Shown here in pieces: positions 35,967 to 48,489 of a DNA stretch of 64,000 bases. A program made the translations under genes and the position numbers. The notes beneath the pieces are model-generated. The model was given only the letters and a program-made list of their open reading frames with translations, searched no databases and was not told the DNA's origin. Where the stretch lies: NCBI RefSeq assembly GCF_001640805.2, contig NC_066855.1, positions 4,537,967-4,601,966 of the forward strand, written 5' to 3'. The stretch comes from Lates calcarifer. Its lineage: Eukaryota > Chordata > Actinopteri > Centropomidae. The first letter of the stretch is position 1. Each line of letters begins with the position of its first letter.

Positions 35967-37785
35967 CATGGAGGAGGAGAATTTTCACCGCTGTCATGCC
36001 TTCAAGGGAATCATGCAACATGGGACCCCTGCGACACAATGAATATCACCCCAACCTGACATCTCACCAGCCTGCATGCTAGTCTCTCTCAGTACCAGTC
36101 TGCTATATTAAAGGGATCCATTGTCTCTTGGCATAAGTGTGTATTACTGTGCCAGTGTGTGTTTTACATTAGCCACAACAGTGAAATACTGCATAATCAA
36201 CACATGGAGAAACAGGATATTCTGAAAAACTTTGTAGTGAAAAGAAAATGTTTCAAGATGTTATGCATTCAGTCTGTGGTTGTGTCAAAGTAATACTGTA
36301 ATTCAACCCAAAATGAAAATTTAGGCTTTGTTCAATCACCGCCATGTCACATAAAGTTGTAATCGATCAACAATTACTTGCATTTCCTGTGGCTGCTTCA
36401 CAATAAAAGCCACCCTGCGTATTACCAGTTGAATATCTTTAATGTGAAGCAGCAGCAGTAGGAAACGTTCAGTTTGCATTAACTTAAAAAAGCTCTAAGA
36501 CAGTGAATAGTCAGCATTTACAAGCAGTTTCCAACAAGATAAAATTGCACTGGACTACATGCATGCATAGTTTTCTGAGAATCCCTTGTCCATAAGTAGT
36601 CAGTCAGAACTGGGTGTGGATTTTTAGTGGCGGAGTCGGGCCATTAACTTTAAACTTTGATGAAAAATCTAAAACCAGAAAACACTTTGTCTCAGCTCTG
36701 TAACAATTGCAAAGGGTGAAAAAAAAATATTAAGGTGGTTTCTGGAGAAACTTTAGAAGTCAACAGTGTAATATGAGGCTGAGACAAAGTTACTGGAGGT
36801 TTTGGGGAGTCTAGTGGTCCCATAAATATCTAAGGACTTTTTACTTACATTTGAAAATGGAGATAAAACCTGCATCTTCATTTTGGGGTGAACTCTCCCT
36901 TTAAGATTGTCTCTTTGAGGAGAAGTTCTCAGACAGTGTCTTGAGGTCTTTTCAGGCTTGTTTTGTGCTGCAGTCAGTGCAGTGTTTTAACACAGAATGA
37001 GGAGAACCAGATGTAAATGATAGTGACCTGATGCTGATGAAACAGACCAGCACCTTGGCCGTCTTCCTGACTTGCCAAAAAAATATATACATTGTTATTT
37101 CTATTTTTATTATGATTATTTTTGTCTTTCTTTTTTTAAAAAGAGGCATTGTGTATACGGAGGTTGTGAGAATGAAGGGAGAGTGACGTGTTGGTAAAAG
37201 GGTTTGTCATTTGAGCAAAGGCAAAACAGTATGTCACAGTTTAAAATGAGAAGGCTATTTATATTCAATAAGTTTGTATGAGATATTTAAGTAAAGTATG
37301 TATACAAAAGTCCATTCTGTTAAGGTGCCCCCTTTAAACACTGTGCTCAATAAGAGCCATGGATCCCAGGCTGATTTTGATTTGACTGCTGGTATGTATT
37401 TTATATGGGTAAAATGACCTTTTGATGAACGGAATATTTTTCACTACTCATGGTTCCACTGTTGTTTAATGTAGTTTATGTGAGCACAGTTTATGCAAAA
37501 TTACAGATGTACCTTACTGGTAGACATTTGAATTGTATGTGAATATGGTGGGTCATTGTTTGAACTCAACAAGGTATTAAAAAGGACTTTTTTTGCCATG
37601 TATTTGCTTTACAGGATGTAAATGTATGATGAGGAACTGATTGATGAATCTGTTTATTGATCCTCATAGATCCACTAATGATGTGTATAAGTGAACCCAT
37701 CATACTGACATAGTTAATGCCACACGCTTTCTTCAGAGTACCTTGCCACTGTGTTGACTAATGTAGTCTTTTTTTTCTCAATAAA
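35967..37785 (+). other. BAIAP2L1 3' UTR ending at AATAAA
   Basis: No splice site is needed after the stop at 35964-35966. The first canonical AATAAA outside the embedded repeat is at 37780-37785, followed by T-rich sequence (gcgttttctgttctcc). The 3' UTR would thus be about 1.8 kb and contains a MITE-like insertion. Use of an earlier AATAAA at about 36402, inside the repeat, cannot be excluded. Confidence 0.6.
36300..36905. mobile_element. MITE-like element in the BAIAP2L1 3' UTR
   Basis: The left end reads ttcaacccaaaatgaaaat, and the right end, reverse-complemented, reads ttcaccccaaaatgaagat, an imperfect inverted repeat of about 19 bases. The right end ttggggtgaactctcccttt is a hallmark of a very abundant short DNA transposon family in fish. 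There is no transposase frame, and target-site duplications are not obvious. Confidence 0.7.
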
Positions 37786-39622
37786 ACACCATAAAGTAAA
37801 AGTCTGCATGGTTCATATTCAATTGCGTTTTCTGTTCTCCTCTCACTGGCCTCTGTAACAAGTTGTTTTATGTTTCACTCAGCTGTAGTATTTCCTCAGT
37901 TATATACATACAGTTAATATGAAGTGTAAAGAATCGCAGAGAAACAGAGAGATATCTGCAAACTAAGGAAAAAGAAGTGTATGGGTATTAAGATTACATA
38001 GAGGATATATAAAAAAGGAAAGTACTTAGATAAGAGGTCTCATGCAGATGCATCTTGTTAGTAACTAAAAAAAATTGTCCCACATATTCAGAATTTATCC
38101 TTAAATCCAGATGAAATATTTAAAATATTTTTTTTATTTCATTTTTCGGCCCAGACAGAGAGGAGGCCAGATTATATTCATTTTTTCTTTATTTATTTAT
38201 TGCTCCTGTCTCATCAGCTGTTGTGACGACCGGCTGCTAAGCCTCAGGATGGATATGATGAAATGTTCACAAAGCACAAAGTGTTTCCAAGCCAAGTAAT
38301 CTGGCCCCTGGCCCAGATCAGCAACACCTCTCTGATTACAAGGTGAAGGATTCTGGACCTGTCATTGAAAAACTGACACTTTTTTTGAGCATTCAAACAA
38401 ATAATGTCTGTAAATGAGAGTGTGTGTGTTCTGCTCAGGGACAGAACTAGAGTCTACTCTCTCTGGCTGAGGTCATGGCTCTGGGTTGAGTGAGGTGTTT
38501 AGTTTTCTACTCTGACATATGAGGCAGCAGCGCCCCATGCTGGACGTTACAGCTACAAACACCTGCTGCGGAAACAGCCAGTGGGAACACTTCCTGTTTC
38601 ACACTGGAGAGAAATTAAGATGTGAATATCAGAGGGTAGGTTATGATTTAACCAGCTGTCCATTCATTTCCAGTCACCGAATGAACAGCGGTGACACTCC
38701 TCCCTGCGCCGGTAGACGGTTTATGAGAGGAAGCTCAAGGTTGGTGTGTTTGAACTCCTGTTAATTTGCTATTTCCAGAGGGCTAAGCCTGTAAGCCTGC
38801 ACCAAAAACAGGCTTGAGTGTTGTCGTTCGAGCCTAAAGCTGGTTTTACTGTACAGGGTGCGTTTGTTTGGAGCATTACATGTCTCTCTCGTGCCACTTA
38901 CACCTGCAGTATAATATAATTTAAGGCTTGTTTGTGGCTCGTGTCGTTAGCCTGGTGTTAGTATGCAGCTGCCTTGTTACAATGTAACAAACGTCACGAA
39001 TAATTTTGTCAGTTTTACTGTCGTTTCACTTTTAAGGTGTGTGTAGGCGTATTTCTGTATCATTATTCTCTGTATGTGCTGTATGTTTAATATGCTGAAT
39101 GCAGGTGACTGAGGATACGCCTTTTAGCAGCAGCATCCCTGCCGGTTGCGGTTACACAATGTTGTGAAATGGAGACCACTTAAAACAAGCTTTAAGCGAG
39201 CCTCTGCGTTGTTTACGGCGTTTACAGCCGTTTCACATTTCCACAGCGAGGCTCGAGTGTTGTGAAAGCCCTGTGCGGGATGTGGAGTGTGGGTCAGTAA
39301 CTTCATGGAACCACCAGGGCTCTGGGTCAGGCATGAAGTGGTGTAAACACAGCACAGCAAGGATCAGCGCCACATGAACACATGATCCTGATTACTGTGT
39401 ACAGCGCTGCCCTTTTATCCCTGTTTTCCTCACTCAGCTCACATGGGCAAACTCACTTACTCTTATTTAACTGAGCTAGATAACATACTATGGACTTAAT
39501 TCTTCAGTATCCGTAGTATCAGTATACAGGTGATATACCTGATATATGACATGCATTGTGGTCATTTGTACCAGTCTACAATAGCCATGTTGACCCCAAT
39601 CTCTCGTCCTCCTCTTCCCCAG
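37786..39622. other. Intergenic and TECPR1 5' region
   Basis: No coding exon is visible, in particular none resembling BRI3, which lies at this place in human. A non-coding TECPR1 first exon is expected here because the first coding exon begins with an acceptor at 39623; a possible donor (agagg|gtaggt) lies at 38636. The CpG-containing stretch at 39120-39280 could be promoter sequence. Confidence 0.45.
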
Positions 39623-39637
39623 GTCCCAGGTGCAGCC

Positions 39638-41000
39638 ATGCCCGTCTCCCTGCTGTGGGCGGTGGATGTGTACGGGCGGGTCTACAGCCTGTCCACGGCG
39701 GGCCAGCAGTGGGAGCATTGCCATGACGCCCAGATGGAGTTCAAGCGGGTGACGGCGGCTCAGCAGTGCTGCTGGGGCATCGCCTGCGACAATAACATCT
39801 ACCTGAACGTCCACGCTTCTGATCTGCCCGTCCGCTACCAGGAGGAGACCTACGAGAACCAAGTGGGTCTCTTTCTCACACAGAGTTTATCTCTCCAAAA
39901 AAAAAAATAATAATAATAATAATAAAATGCTCATTTGAGTCAAGGTATCCTGAGTAGAATTGAAAATATGGCGTTCCCCTTGAACTAGTGTGATTGAGTG
40001 ACTGAAAAAGTAAGTGCAACATCCTCATACAGCAGTGTCCCACTTCCTCTGTTGCTAACTCCAGCACACTGTCAGCTGTGTGCCTTAACAAACACATAGA
40101 AGCTTGTGGAAGCAGCTTTTAATCAAAACAAACAAACTCACTGACAGTATACTGAAGCCTTCTGTATATGGAACTCAAATGGAGAGGGAACAAAATAATT
40201 AGATTCATGGATCCTGGGAACGAGGTCAGGTTATATGCATCAGGTCATCCTCTGTAGTGGCACTGCTGTTGCTGTGACTTCCTCTTACATTTCAACCAAA
40301 GTGGTGTTTGACATGATGCAGATGCAGATTGTATTATGATTATGTTTATGGGGAAACCAGGTTACTTTTGTTTTGAACCATCCATCTCCGTCTGTCTGTC
40401 AGCGATGGAATCCTGTCGATGGTTTCTCGGAGCGTTTGTTGCCAAGCGACCGCTGGCAGTGGAGTGATGTCACGGGTCTGCAACACCAGCCTCTGGACAG
40501 TTTTCGACTTCCCTCTGACAGCTGGGAGTGGGAGGCCGACTGGTACATTGATGAAAACTTTGAGGGAGAGCCCACAGAGAAAGGGGTGAGTGTCCGATGA
40601 TTTTTATTTCTTATGTTTGGCTCCTGTCCTTTTCATTTTAATGATTGAGGTGTTCGTGTCTGCAGGGATGGACCTATGCCATCGACTTCCCCGCCACCTA
40701 CACCAAAGACAAGAAGTGGAACTCCTGTGTCCGTCGCAGGCGATGGCTTCGCTACAGGAGGTACAAAGCCATGGACACCTGGTCTAAGGTAAGCATTGTA
40801 CTGTGTGTGTGTGTGTGTGTGTGAAGCCGGTCAGTTTGTTCACCTGCGCCTCTCTTCCTGTGTGTGCTGACAGATCCCCTCGCAGCAGACGACTCTACCA
40901 GATCCCTTCAGCGACATCAGCTGTGGAGGCTGGGAGATCAGTGAGGAGCCCAGGGGCCGGCTGTCACTGTGGGCAGTGTCCCTGCAGGGCAAGGTACAGC

Positions 41001-41036
<36 letters not shown>

Positions 41037-44000
41037 CATCAACCTTAGCCTTAGGTATCCATGGCAACATACTTAAAGTCTTGATTACTTTACAAAATCC
41101 ACAAATAATAGTGTGGAAAACTGTACTTTACTGCACACTGCGAGACATTTTCTGGTATTTAGCTTTGTAAAACAGCAATAATCATCAATTAATTAGAGTG
41201 ATACAGCATAGTTGATAAAGGTGAAAGAACCACCTTAGCGTATCTTGGCAACTAAAACCTGTCATGCTCTGTAAAATAAAACCTTTAATAACTGGGTCTG
41301 ATGTATCTGTCTAATCTAATAAGTGTTAAGATTTTGTGTGTGTCTGTTTTTTGACCTTGTTAATGCCCATGGCAAGATCACATACTCACAGTCTCATTAC
41401 ATAAACTGTATTTGCATTTGCTTGATGCAAATAGTGTCCACCCCCCATTCAACTGTTATCACTCTTGATTATCTAACCCCTCCTTTTCTCTTCGTCCAGG
41501 TGTGGTTCAGGGAGGGAATCTATCACCAAAACCCTGAGGGCTCTTTGTGGGAGGAGGTGTCTCTCCCCGGGGAGGTAGTCCAGATCAGCTGTGGCCCAGG
41601 GGACCTGGTATGGGCGGCGCTGTGGGAGGGGCAGCTCATTGTCAGGGAGGGCATTGGCCGAGATTGCCCCAAAGGTACACAAGCTCACTGATAGGAGGAA
41701 GGTGTGGTGTGTGTGTATCTGTGTTAATCCTCCTTATGGAGAATATTCCTTTCTGCATGCCAGGTACCTCCTGGGCTGTGGTGGACTCTCCCAGTCCTGA
41801 TGTGGGAGCCATACATGTAGCCGTGGGAGTCAATGTGGTTTGGGCTGTGACCAAAGATAATAAAGTAAGAAACTTCTGTTATGAATATTATAAAATGAAA
41901 TGAAATCTTCACCAGCTATCTACAATAATTTAAGTTGTTCTGGTTTTCTCTCTTACTATTATCCAGTATCTTACTTACTTTACCTTCCTATATTTTTCAT
42001 ATATGTACATAACTGTGTATACACACACTCAGTTGTCAGTTTATTAGAAAAGCCTAGTTAAAAATAATGCTGTATAATACAACACCTATGCTAAACCTGC
42101 ACTAGTAAAGTAGAAACTATGGCAAACTATATCTAAACTGGTAGCAGCTGTGCCAGTTTATTGTTGGAGCAGGTGTGTGTTATACTAAAGAGCACCCCCC
42201 CACACACACACTCTCCTGTTTCTCCAGGTGTGGTTCAGACGTGGCGTGAACTCTCACAACCCCTGTGGCTCTGGCTGGATCAGCATGGTTGGAGAAATGA
42301 TCATGGTCAACGTAGGACTCAACGACCAGGTGACTTTCAACCATGTGACGTCACACCCTGCGTAGGGAGTACACATGGACATATTCATGACAACCTGTCG
42401 CTGTTTGTGTGTAGGTGTGGGGTATCAGTTGCGAGGACCGGGCGGTGTACTTCAGACAGGGTGTGACCTCCAGTGAACTGAGCGGGAAAACCTGGAAGGT
42501 TATCAGCGTTCCCCGAGATGGAGATCGATCTCACTCCAGTGCCAGCGCAAACAGCCTGCAGAGGTGGAGAGGCCTTAGTGAACACACACTCTCACACCAC
42601 ACACACTCAGAAAGACATCTTAGGCAGAGGGAACTCTTAATTCACACTCTAATCAGTTTCTCTTTCTCTCCCTCCATTTCATAGTGCTGGATATTACTTC
42701 AGTGGTGAGGTGCGTGCTCAGTCAGTGGTGAGTGATGTGGAATCAGACACGGAGAAAGGATCTACAGATGGACCCGCCTGCCTCGTCACCTCTGCCTCCC
42801 CAGAGTCCTTTGTTGATGCCCCGACAGATCACACCTCTGACCAGCCCACTGACACCCCCAAAGCCCGCATCCCCAAAGTCACCAGCGACAGCTTCATCTC
42901 CGAACTCGTCTCTGATCGAGAGCCCGCAAAGACCATAAGAGATGTCGGATCTGCCGCTCCTGCTGTTCTGGAGGAGGAGACCATCCCCGGAGAGGGAGAG
43001 GTCAAAGCTCCCTGCACCGACAGTAGCTCTTTCCCCCACTCAGTCAGGAGGTCTCCTCGACCCCCAGTGGAGTAACGTGGACCTGGAGGAGGCGCAGGGT
43101 CAGCAGGCTCAGACTGCAGCGGATGCTGGAATCAGCAGATACTTGCAGCCTGTCATCGGTGGCTACATACACCCTTGCCATGGAGGATCCATATGGGGCA
43201 GATGAGCACCCTCTGTGGGCGTGGGTCAGTGGAGGAGGCTGCTCTGTGGACACTCACTCCCAACTCAACTGGTTCAACTGCACTATGAACACTTCATGTG
43301 AGTTCAGTGAGATTTTTTAGCATCTCAAAACATTTAGGCTCCTCTTGAGATAAAAGAGAGTTGTTTCCTTTATTGAGGTTAGTTATTGATTTTTTTTTTT
43401 CTACCTTTCTTCCTCCAGCTCTGGTTCAGTCAGTCCAGTCCATGAGTCTGTCTGTGACCCCAGCCCAGACGGCAGCCTGGCGGAGACAAATCTTTGAACA
43501 ACTCAGTGAGAGGACCAAGAGAGAGATGGATAATTTCAGACATTACGAACAAGCCATAGAGCAGGTACATGTGGTTTGAGAGAGGTTACCACCTGCTCAA
43601 CTACAGGAACGTCCGCTTACTTCTGTCTCATGTCATACTGTGTTTATGTTTCTCTTCTTTCCTCCTTGTTTCATTCATTAATTAATTAACCTTTTTATTT
43701 GCCCGAACACCTGCTTCCACTTCAGTCTGTGTGGGTGAAGAAGGGGACCATGCAGTGGTGGAGAGACTGGAAGCCACACAAGTGGATAGATGTTCATTTT
43801 GCCTTGGAGCAGTTCTCAGGACCAGAGGGCAACAAGGACGGCATCCTTTTCATCTACTACAACTTCTATGAGGAGAAGAAGGTGAGGAAGAGTGTATAGT
43901 CACAGAGGCTTTGTGGGGAAAAAGCAGGATTTTGGTTAGAGGTTAAGGTTAGTGTAAGTGTCCCTAACTGTGTGAGTGTGTGTTTGTGTATTGTCTGGTT

Positions 44001-47000
44001 CATGTGTTAGATTTCTCATATGCCTTTCTGAGAGAAATAGTTGATTTGATAATTCAGTTATTATCAGATTGTCACAATGCCTATGTACCTGTTACACAAC
44101 AGTTACCATCTGAATAAAGACTGACTCATTCAGATGGATTGGTACTGCTGTTCTTCTCTCATACTCACTACCGCTTTCTTTGTCCTCTTTCTTCCTCTAT
44201 TTACTTTTTTAAACTTCCTATCTGATTTTTTTTTTTCATTCCCTCCCTCCCTGCTGTCACCCTCTCCAGTACCTGCATGCCTTCATCAATGAGGTCACAA
44301 TCCTGGTTCCTGTACTAAATGACTCCAAACACACTTTTGCCATCTACACTCCTGAGCGGACCAAACAGAGGTGGCCAATCAGACTGGCTGCGGCCACTGA
44401 GCTGGAAATGCATGACTGGGTATGTTTGGCCATTACACACCATGCTTGCTTAATGGACTGCATAGATTTCCACCTGAAAAACAAAGCTTTAGCACCCAAT
44501 TGTTTCACCTAAAAACTTCATGAATTAACTGAATTAATGCTAGTTTTATAAATACATGTCAGTCCATGTGGAGTTTCCCAACCTTGTTGATCAAAATACC
44601 ACGAAAAAATAAAAGATCCATTTTAGTTAATTAAGAAATTGTGTAATGTCATTTTGTTGTTCTGTCTGCTGAAATATCCATGTGATTTGCAGACACATTT
44701 CTACCATTTCCTGCCTTCTTTCTCTCTCTCATCTTATCACTTCCCATTTGTTTCTCCCTCCCTCCCTCTGTCTGGCTCCACCTCCCCCCCGTCGTCCAGC
44801 TGGCATTGTTGAGTGTGTCATGCTGCGACTCCAGGGGGATCCAGGGTCCTCCCTCTAAGCAGGCCATCTGGTCCATCACCTGTAAAGGAGACATCTTTGT
44901 CAGTGAGCCCTCTCCTGCTCTGGAGGCCATGCCTTACCCCACACCCTGCGACCAGATGTAAGAAGTCGGACATCATGCTAAACCTCTGATAGATGAAGAA
45001 GTAAAAATATATAAGTTTCCCTTCTCTGCCATAACCACTCAGGCATAAAGTCTTTTACTTTGTGCAGGTTCTGGCGGCAGGTTGGAGGTCACCTGCGCAC
45101 GGTGGAGTGTAACAGCGTTGGGATAGTGTGGGGGATCGGCTATGACCACACTGCCTGGGTCTACACCGGGGGCTACGGAGGGGGCTTCTTCCAGGGACTG
45201 GCCAGCAGCACAGATAACATTTACACACAGACTGACGTCAAGAGTGTCTACATCTACGAGAACCAGAGGTGGAACCCCGTCACAGGCTACACCAACAGGT
45301 AGAGTAGTAGCTCCAGATTCAAACTGAAGATATATACTGATATGTAGACTTTCTAATGGGACTTTTCTCTAAAAATAAATTGGATTGTCACATTTAAGAA
45401 CCAAGATGAAAGAGTGCTTAACACAAGCAGAGAAATTTTACATTTATGCTTTTCTCTAAACATCTGAACAATTATGTCGTGATGTGATAAAATATTCAAA
45501 CTGTAGCTGAAGCACGTGGTTTTTTATGGTTTGATCTGAAATGTGAAGTCAGTCGTGACTCATGTTAAGTGTGTTTGCTTTGTGTTATAGAGGTCTACCT
45601 ACAGACCGCTACATGTGGAGCGATGCATCAGGACTACACGAGTGCACAAAAACAAATACCAAACCTCCCTCACCTCAGTGGACATGGGTAAGTACAGCTA
45701 CACACACAAACACACAGACACAGGGAAATGCTCGGTGGTGATTTGAAACCAGTTCTGTGGTACTCAGGTTTACCACCATCCTTCAGTTTGAATACTATAA
45801 ATAATTAGCCTTTAATTTGAATTGTGATGGACAAAGTGTGTAGTCAAAAAAGCAGATGTGTTCACTGTGTTTCACTTCCCACCTGTGCTGTTTTCAGGTG
45901 TCTGACTGGGCCATCGACTACAGCGTCTCAGGAGGGACAGACAGAGAGGGCTGGCAATATGCAGCTGATTTTCCAGCGTAGGTTTCATTTGCCGTTCCTC
46001 AGACCCACCTGCTGTGCCTGTTGGTTAAGATTATGCTGCCTTCATAGTCGTGACCTTCACTTATTTCTGTTTTTCTACAATTCTCCCTTCTCCTTCTCCA
46101 TCTCTCTGCGCAGGTCGTATCATGGCTATAAAACCATGAAGGACTTTGTTCGTCGCAGGCGATGGGCCAGGTACTATAAAAAGCAACACTGGCATATTAG
46201 TATCTCCCAGTATATTTGTTCAGCAGTGGTCAGTGTGTGTCATGTGCACTTGACATTTGTAGTTTGTGTTTGTGGTGTTGACCATGATCGTGAATCATTA
46301 GGCATTAATTAGCTAAATGTAATGCTCATTTTAACATGCTAATCAGATGTTTGTTTGTTTTTTACTATAGATCTTCATATAGTAATGAATATTTGATGAA
46401 TGTAAATACATATGAAGCTGTTGGACACTGTTGTGTTTTTCCTCCTGCACAGGAAGTGTAAACTGAACACTACAGGACCCTGGCAAGAAATCCCACCCAT
46501 CCCACTGAGTGACGTGACCATCCTGCCGTGTGCCGCTCAGAGCAGCGTGGACGTGGTTCCTCTGTGGGCGATCAGCAACAAGGGAGACGTACTCTGCCGA
46601 CTGGGAGTCACCACACTGACACCTGCTGTGAGTCACACAATCAATATGTATGGAGACAACCCATAAACAGGTTTTACACCACTTGATGACTCATAAACAT
46701 TCAATGCAGTTTTCCTGCCGTCATTACAAAGAGTACAGCAGTGCAAATTAAGAGTGTGGGATCTTTTCCTTATCTTTAGTCCTTTAAGGTCATTAAAGGA
46801 TTTGATACGGGACTGCAGAGGGACAATTTACTATGTCTAGTTCCTATTGATAAGTAGCTAATTATGGACAATTAAAAGGTACTTTAGGTAATTGTCCTAA
46901 CATCCTGTTGTTGGTCTCTCAGGGATCCTCATGGCTCCATGTGGGAACTGACCAGCCTTTCAAGTCCATCTCCATTGGTGCTGCCAGCCAGGTTTGGGCC

Positions 47001-48489
47001 ATTGCAAAAGACAGCTCTGCCTTTTATAGAGGATCTGTCTCTCCTCAGAGCCCTGCAGGTTAGTGGGATAAACAGTGATAATCTGCCTGGAATAACAGGG
47101 GATATCATTCGGATTCATCATCAGTGTTCAGGAGAGTTTCATGACATGATTCTTACTTATGTAGATTTATGTGTGTGTGTGTGTCTCCCTCTGCAGGAGA
47201 CTGTTGGTACCACATCCCCTCCCCAGCCAAGCAGAAGCTGAAGCAGGTGTCTGTTGGGAGGACATCAGTCTACACTGTAGATGAAAATGGTAAAGAAACT
47301 ATATTTGTATTTACAAGTTATGTATACCTGATAAGCCCTCATTTAAAAATGCTCTTGAGAAACTTTATATTTCTCGGCAGACTCTCTCTGATCATGTCTC
47401 TGGTGTGGTTGTTTGTTGTCCAGGTAACTTATGGTACAGGCAGGGTGTGACCCCCAGCTACCCTCAGGGCTCCTCCTGGGAACACATCTCTAATAATGTA
47501 CGCAAGGTCTCTGTAGGGCCTCTGGACCAGGTGGGTACCAGGCAATCAGCACTGCACTGTGAAACGTACCTCACTGTTGATGACCTTTTGTTAATGTCGT
47601 AACATAGATAGATGAGGATGTGGTAGCAAACACGTTAATCAAAGGAAGTTAACAACACATGAAGCTGATGCAGATTTAAGCATTGATTTAGAAGATATTT
47701 TTATTTTTGAAATATATAAAGCCACTAAAATCACCATGACATGTAGGACTCAGTTTCACCTGTCATATAGAAAAGTAGAAATCATCATATGTAGTGATGA
47801 GTTAAGATGATTGATGATATGATAAACAACTTGCATGTTGTTTGGTGGATGATCTCTGTTGTTTTGTTGTTGCGGGGGGAAGGTGTGGATCATAGCAGAC
47901 AAGGTGCAGGGCAGCCACAGTCTGAGCTGTGGCACAGTGTGCCATCGACTCGGAGTCCAACCCATGGAGCCCAAAGGGCAGTCGTGGGACTACGGCATTG
48001 GGGTAAGGCACCGAAGAAACTAAACTGTCTGTGGCATTCCTCAAAATTGTATCTATCTGGAGTTCGTTATAACTATACAGATTACAGCCTCTAGCAGAAA
48101 TAATCTTAAAGAGGTGAAGTATCACCATGCTAAATGCAGTTGCAGCTGAAGTATTTATTCTATTGGAAGTGTCAGTAAAATGGAGGAACATTGATGATAT
48201 TAAGTTTGTTAATAAGTTCAGTTTTTCACACATAAACTTGTGCAGTTTAAGTGAGGTTAAGTGTTTAAAGCCAGATTGTAAATAGGTTTACTTGCAAACA
48301 AACACAGATTTCTCCGTCTCTGTGTCCCCCGTCTTTTAGGGTGGATGGGATCACATCACGGTGAGAGGGAACTCCATGGAGCCGCCCCGCATCTGTCTTC
48401 CCTCTCTAACAGACCCGTCTGCCCCGGCCCCTCGGAGCCCCCTCCTGGCCAGGAGCGGGGAGGTCAACAGCAATGCTGTGGGATGCTAG
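39638..48489 (+). CDS. tecpr1: TECPR1, tectonin beta-propeller autophagy tether
   Basis: Twenty-three coding exons: 39638-39862 (exon from 39623), 40403-40585, 40666-40788, 40874-40993, 41500-41674, 41764-41864, 42228-42329, 42415-42563, 42685-43297, 43419-43564, 43726-43881, 44270-44419, 44800-44957, 45068-45298, 45591-45687, 45898-45977, 46114-46170, 46453-46627, 46923-47058, 47197-47289, 47424-47530, 47883-48002 and 48340-48489. About 1214 residues (human 1165). In order: N-terminal tectonin repeats (MPVSLLWAVDVYGRVYSLS); a DysF region (RWNPVDGFSERLL, GWTYAIDFPATY, VRRRRWLRYRRY); more tectonin repeats; a variable linker; a PH domain (KGTMQWWRDWKPHKWIDV); a second DysF (RWNPVTGYTNRGLPTDRYMW, VRRRRWARKCKL); C-terminal tectonin repeats. 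The family binds ATG12-ATG5 and lysosomal PI4P/sphingomyelin and promotes LC3 lipidation. Exon 9 (linker) needs two one-base shifts; the other exons read cleanly. Confidence 0.95.
40997..41031. repeat. (CA)n microsatellite in TECPR1 intron 4
   Basis: About 15 CA dinucleotides begin within 10 bases of the exon 4 donor at 40994. Confidence 0.9.

Noticed and set aside
39488..39862. 124-codon minus-strand frame
   Set aside because: Antisense shadow of the first TECPR1 coding exon.
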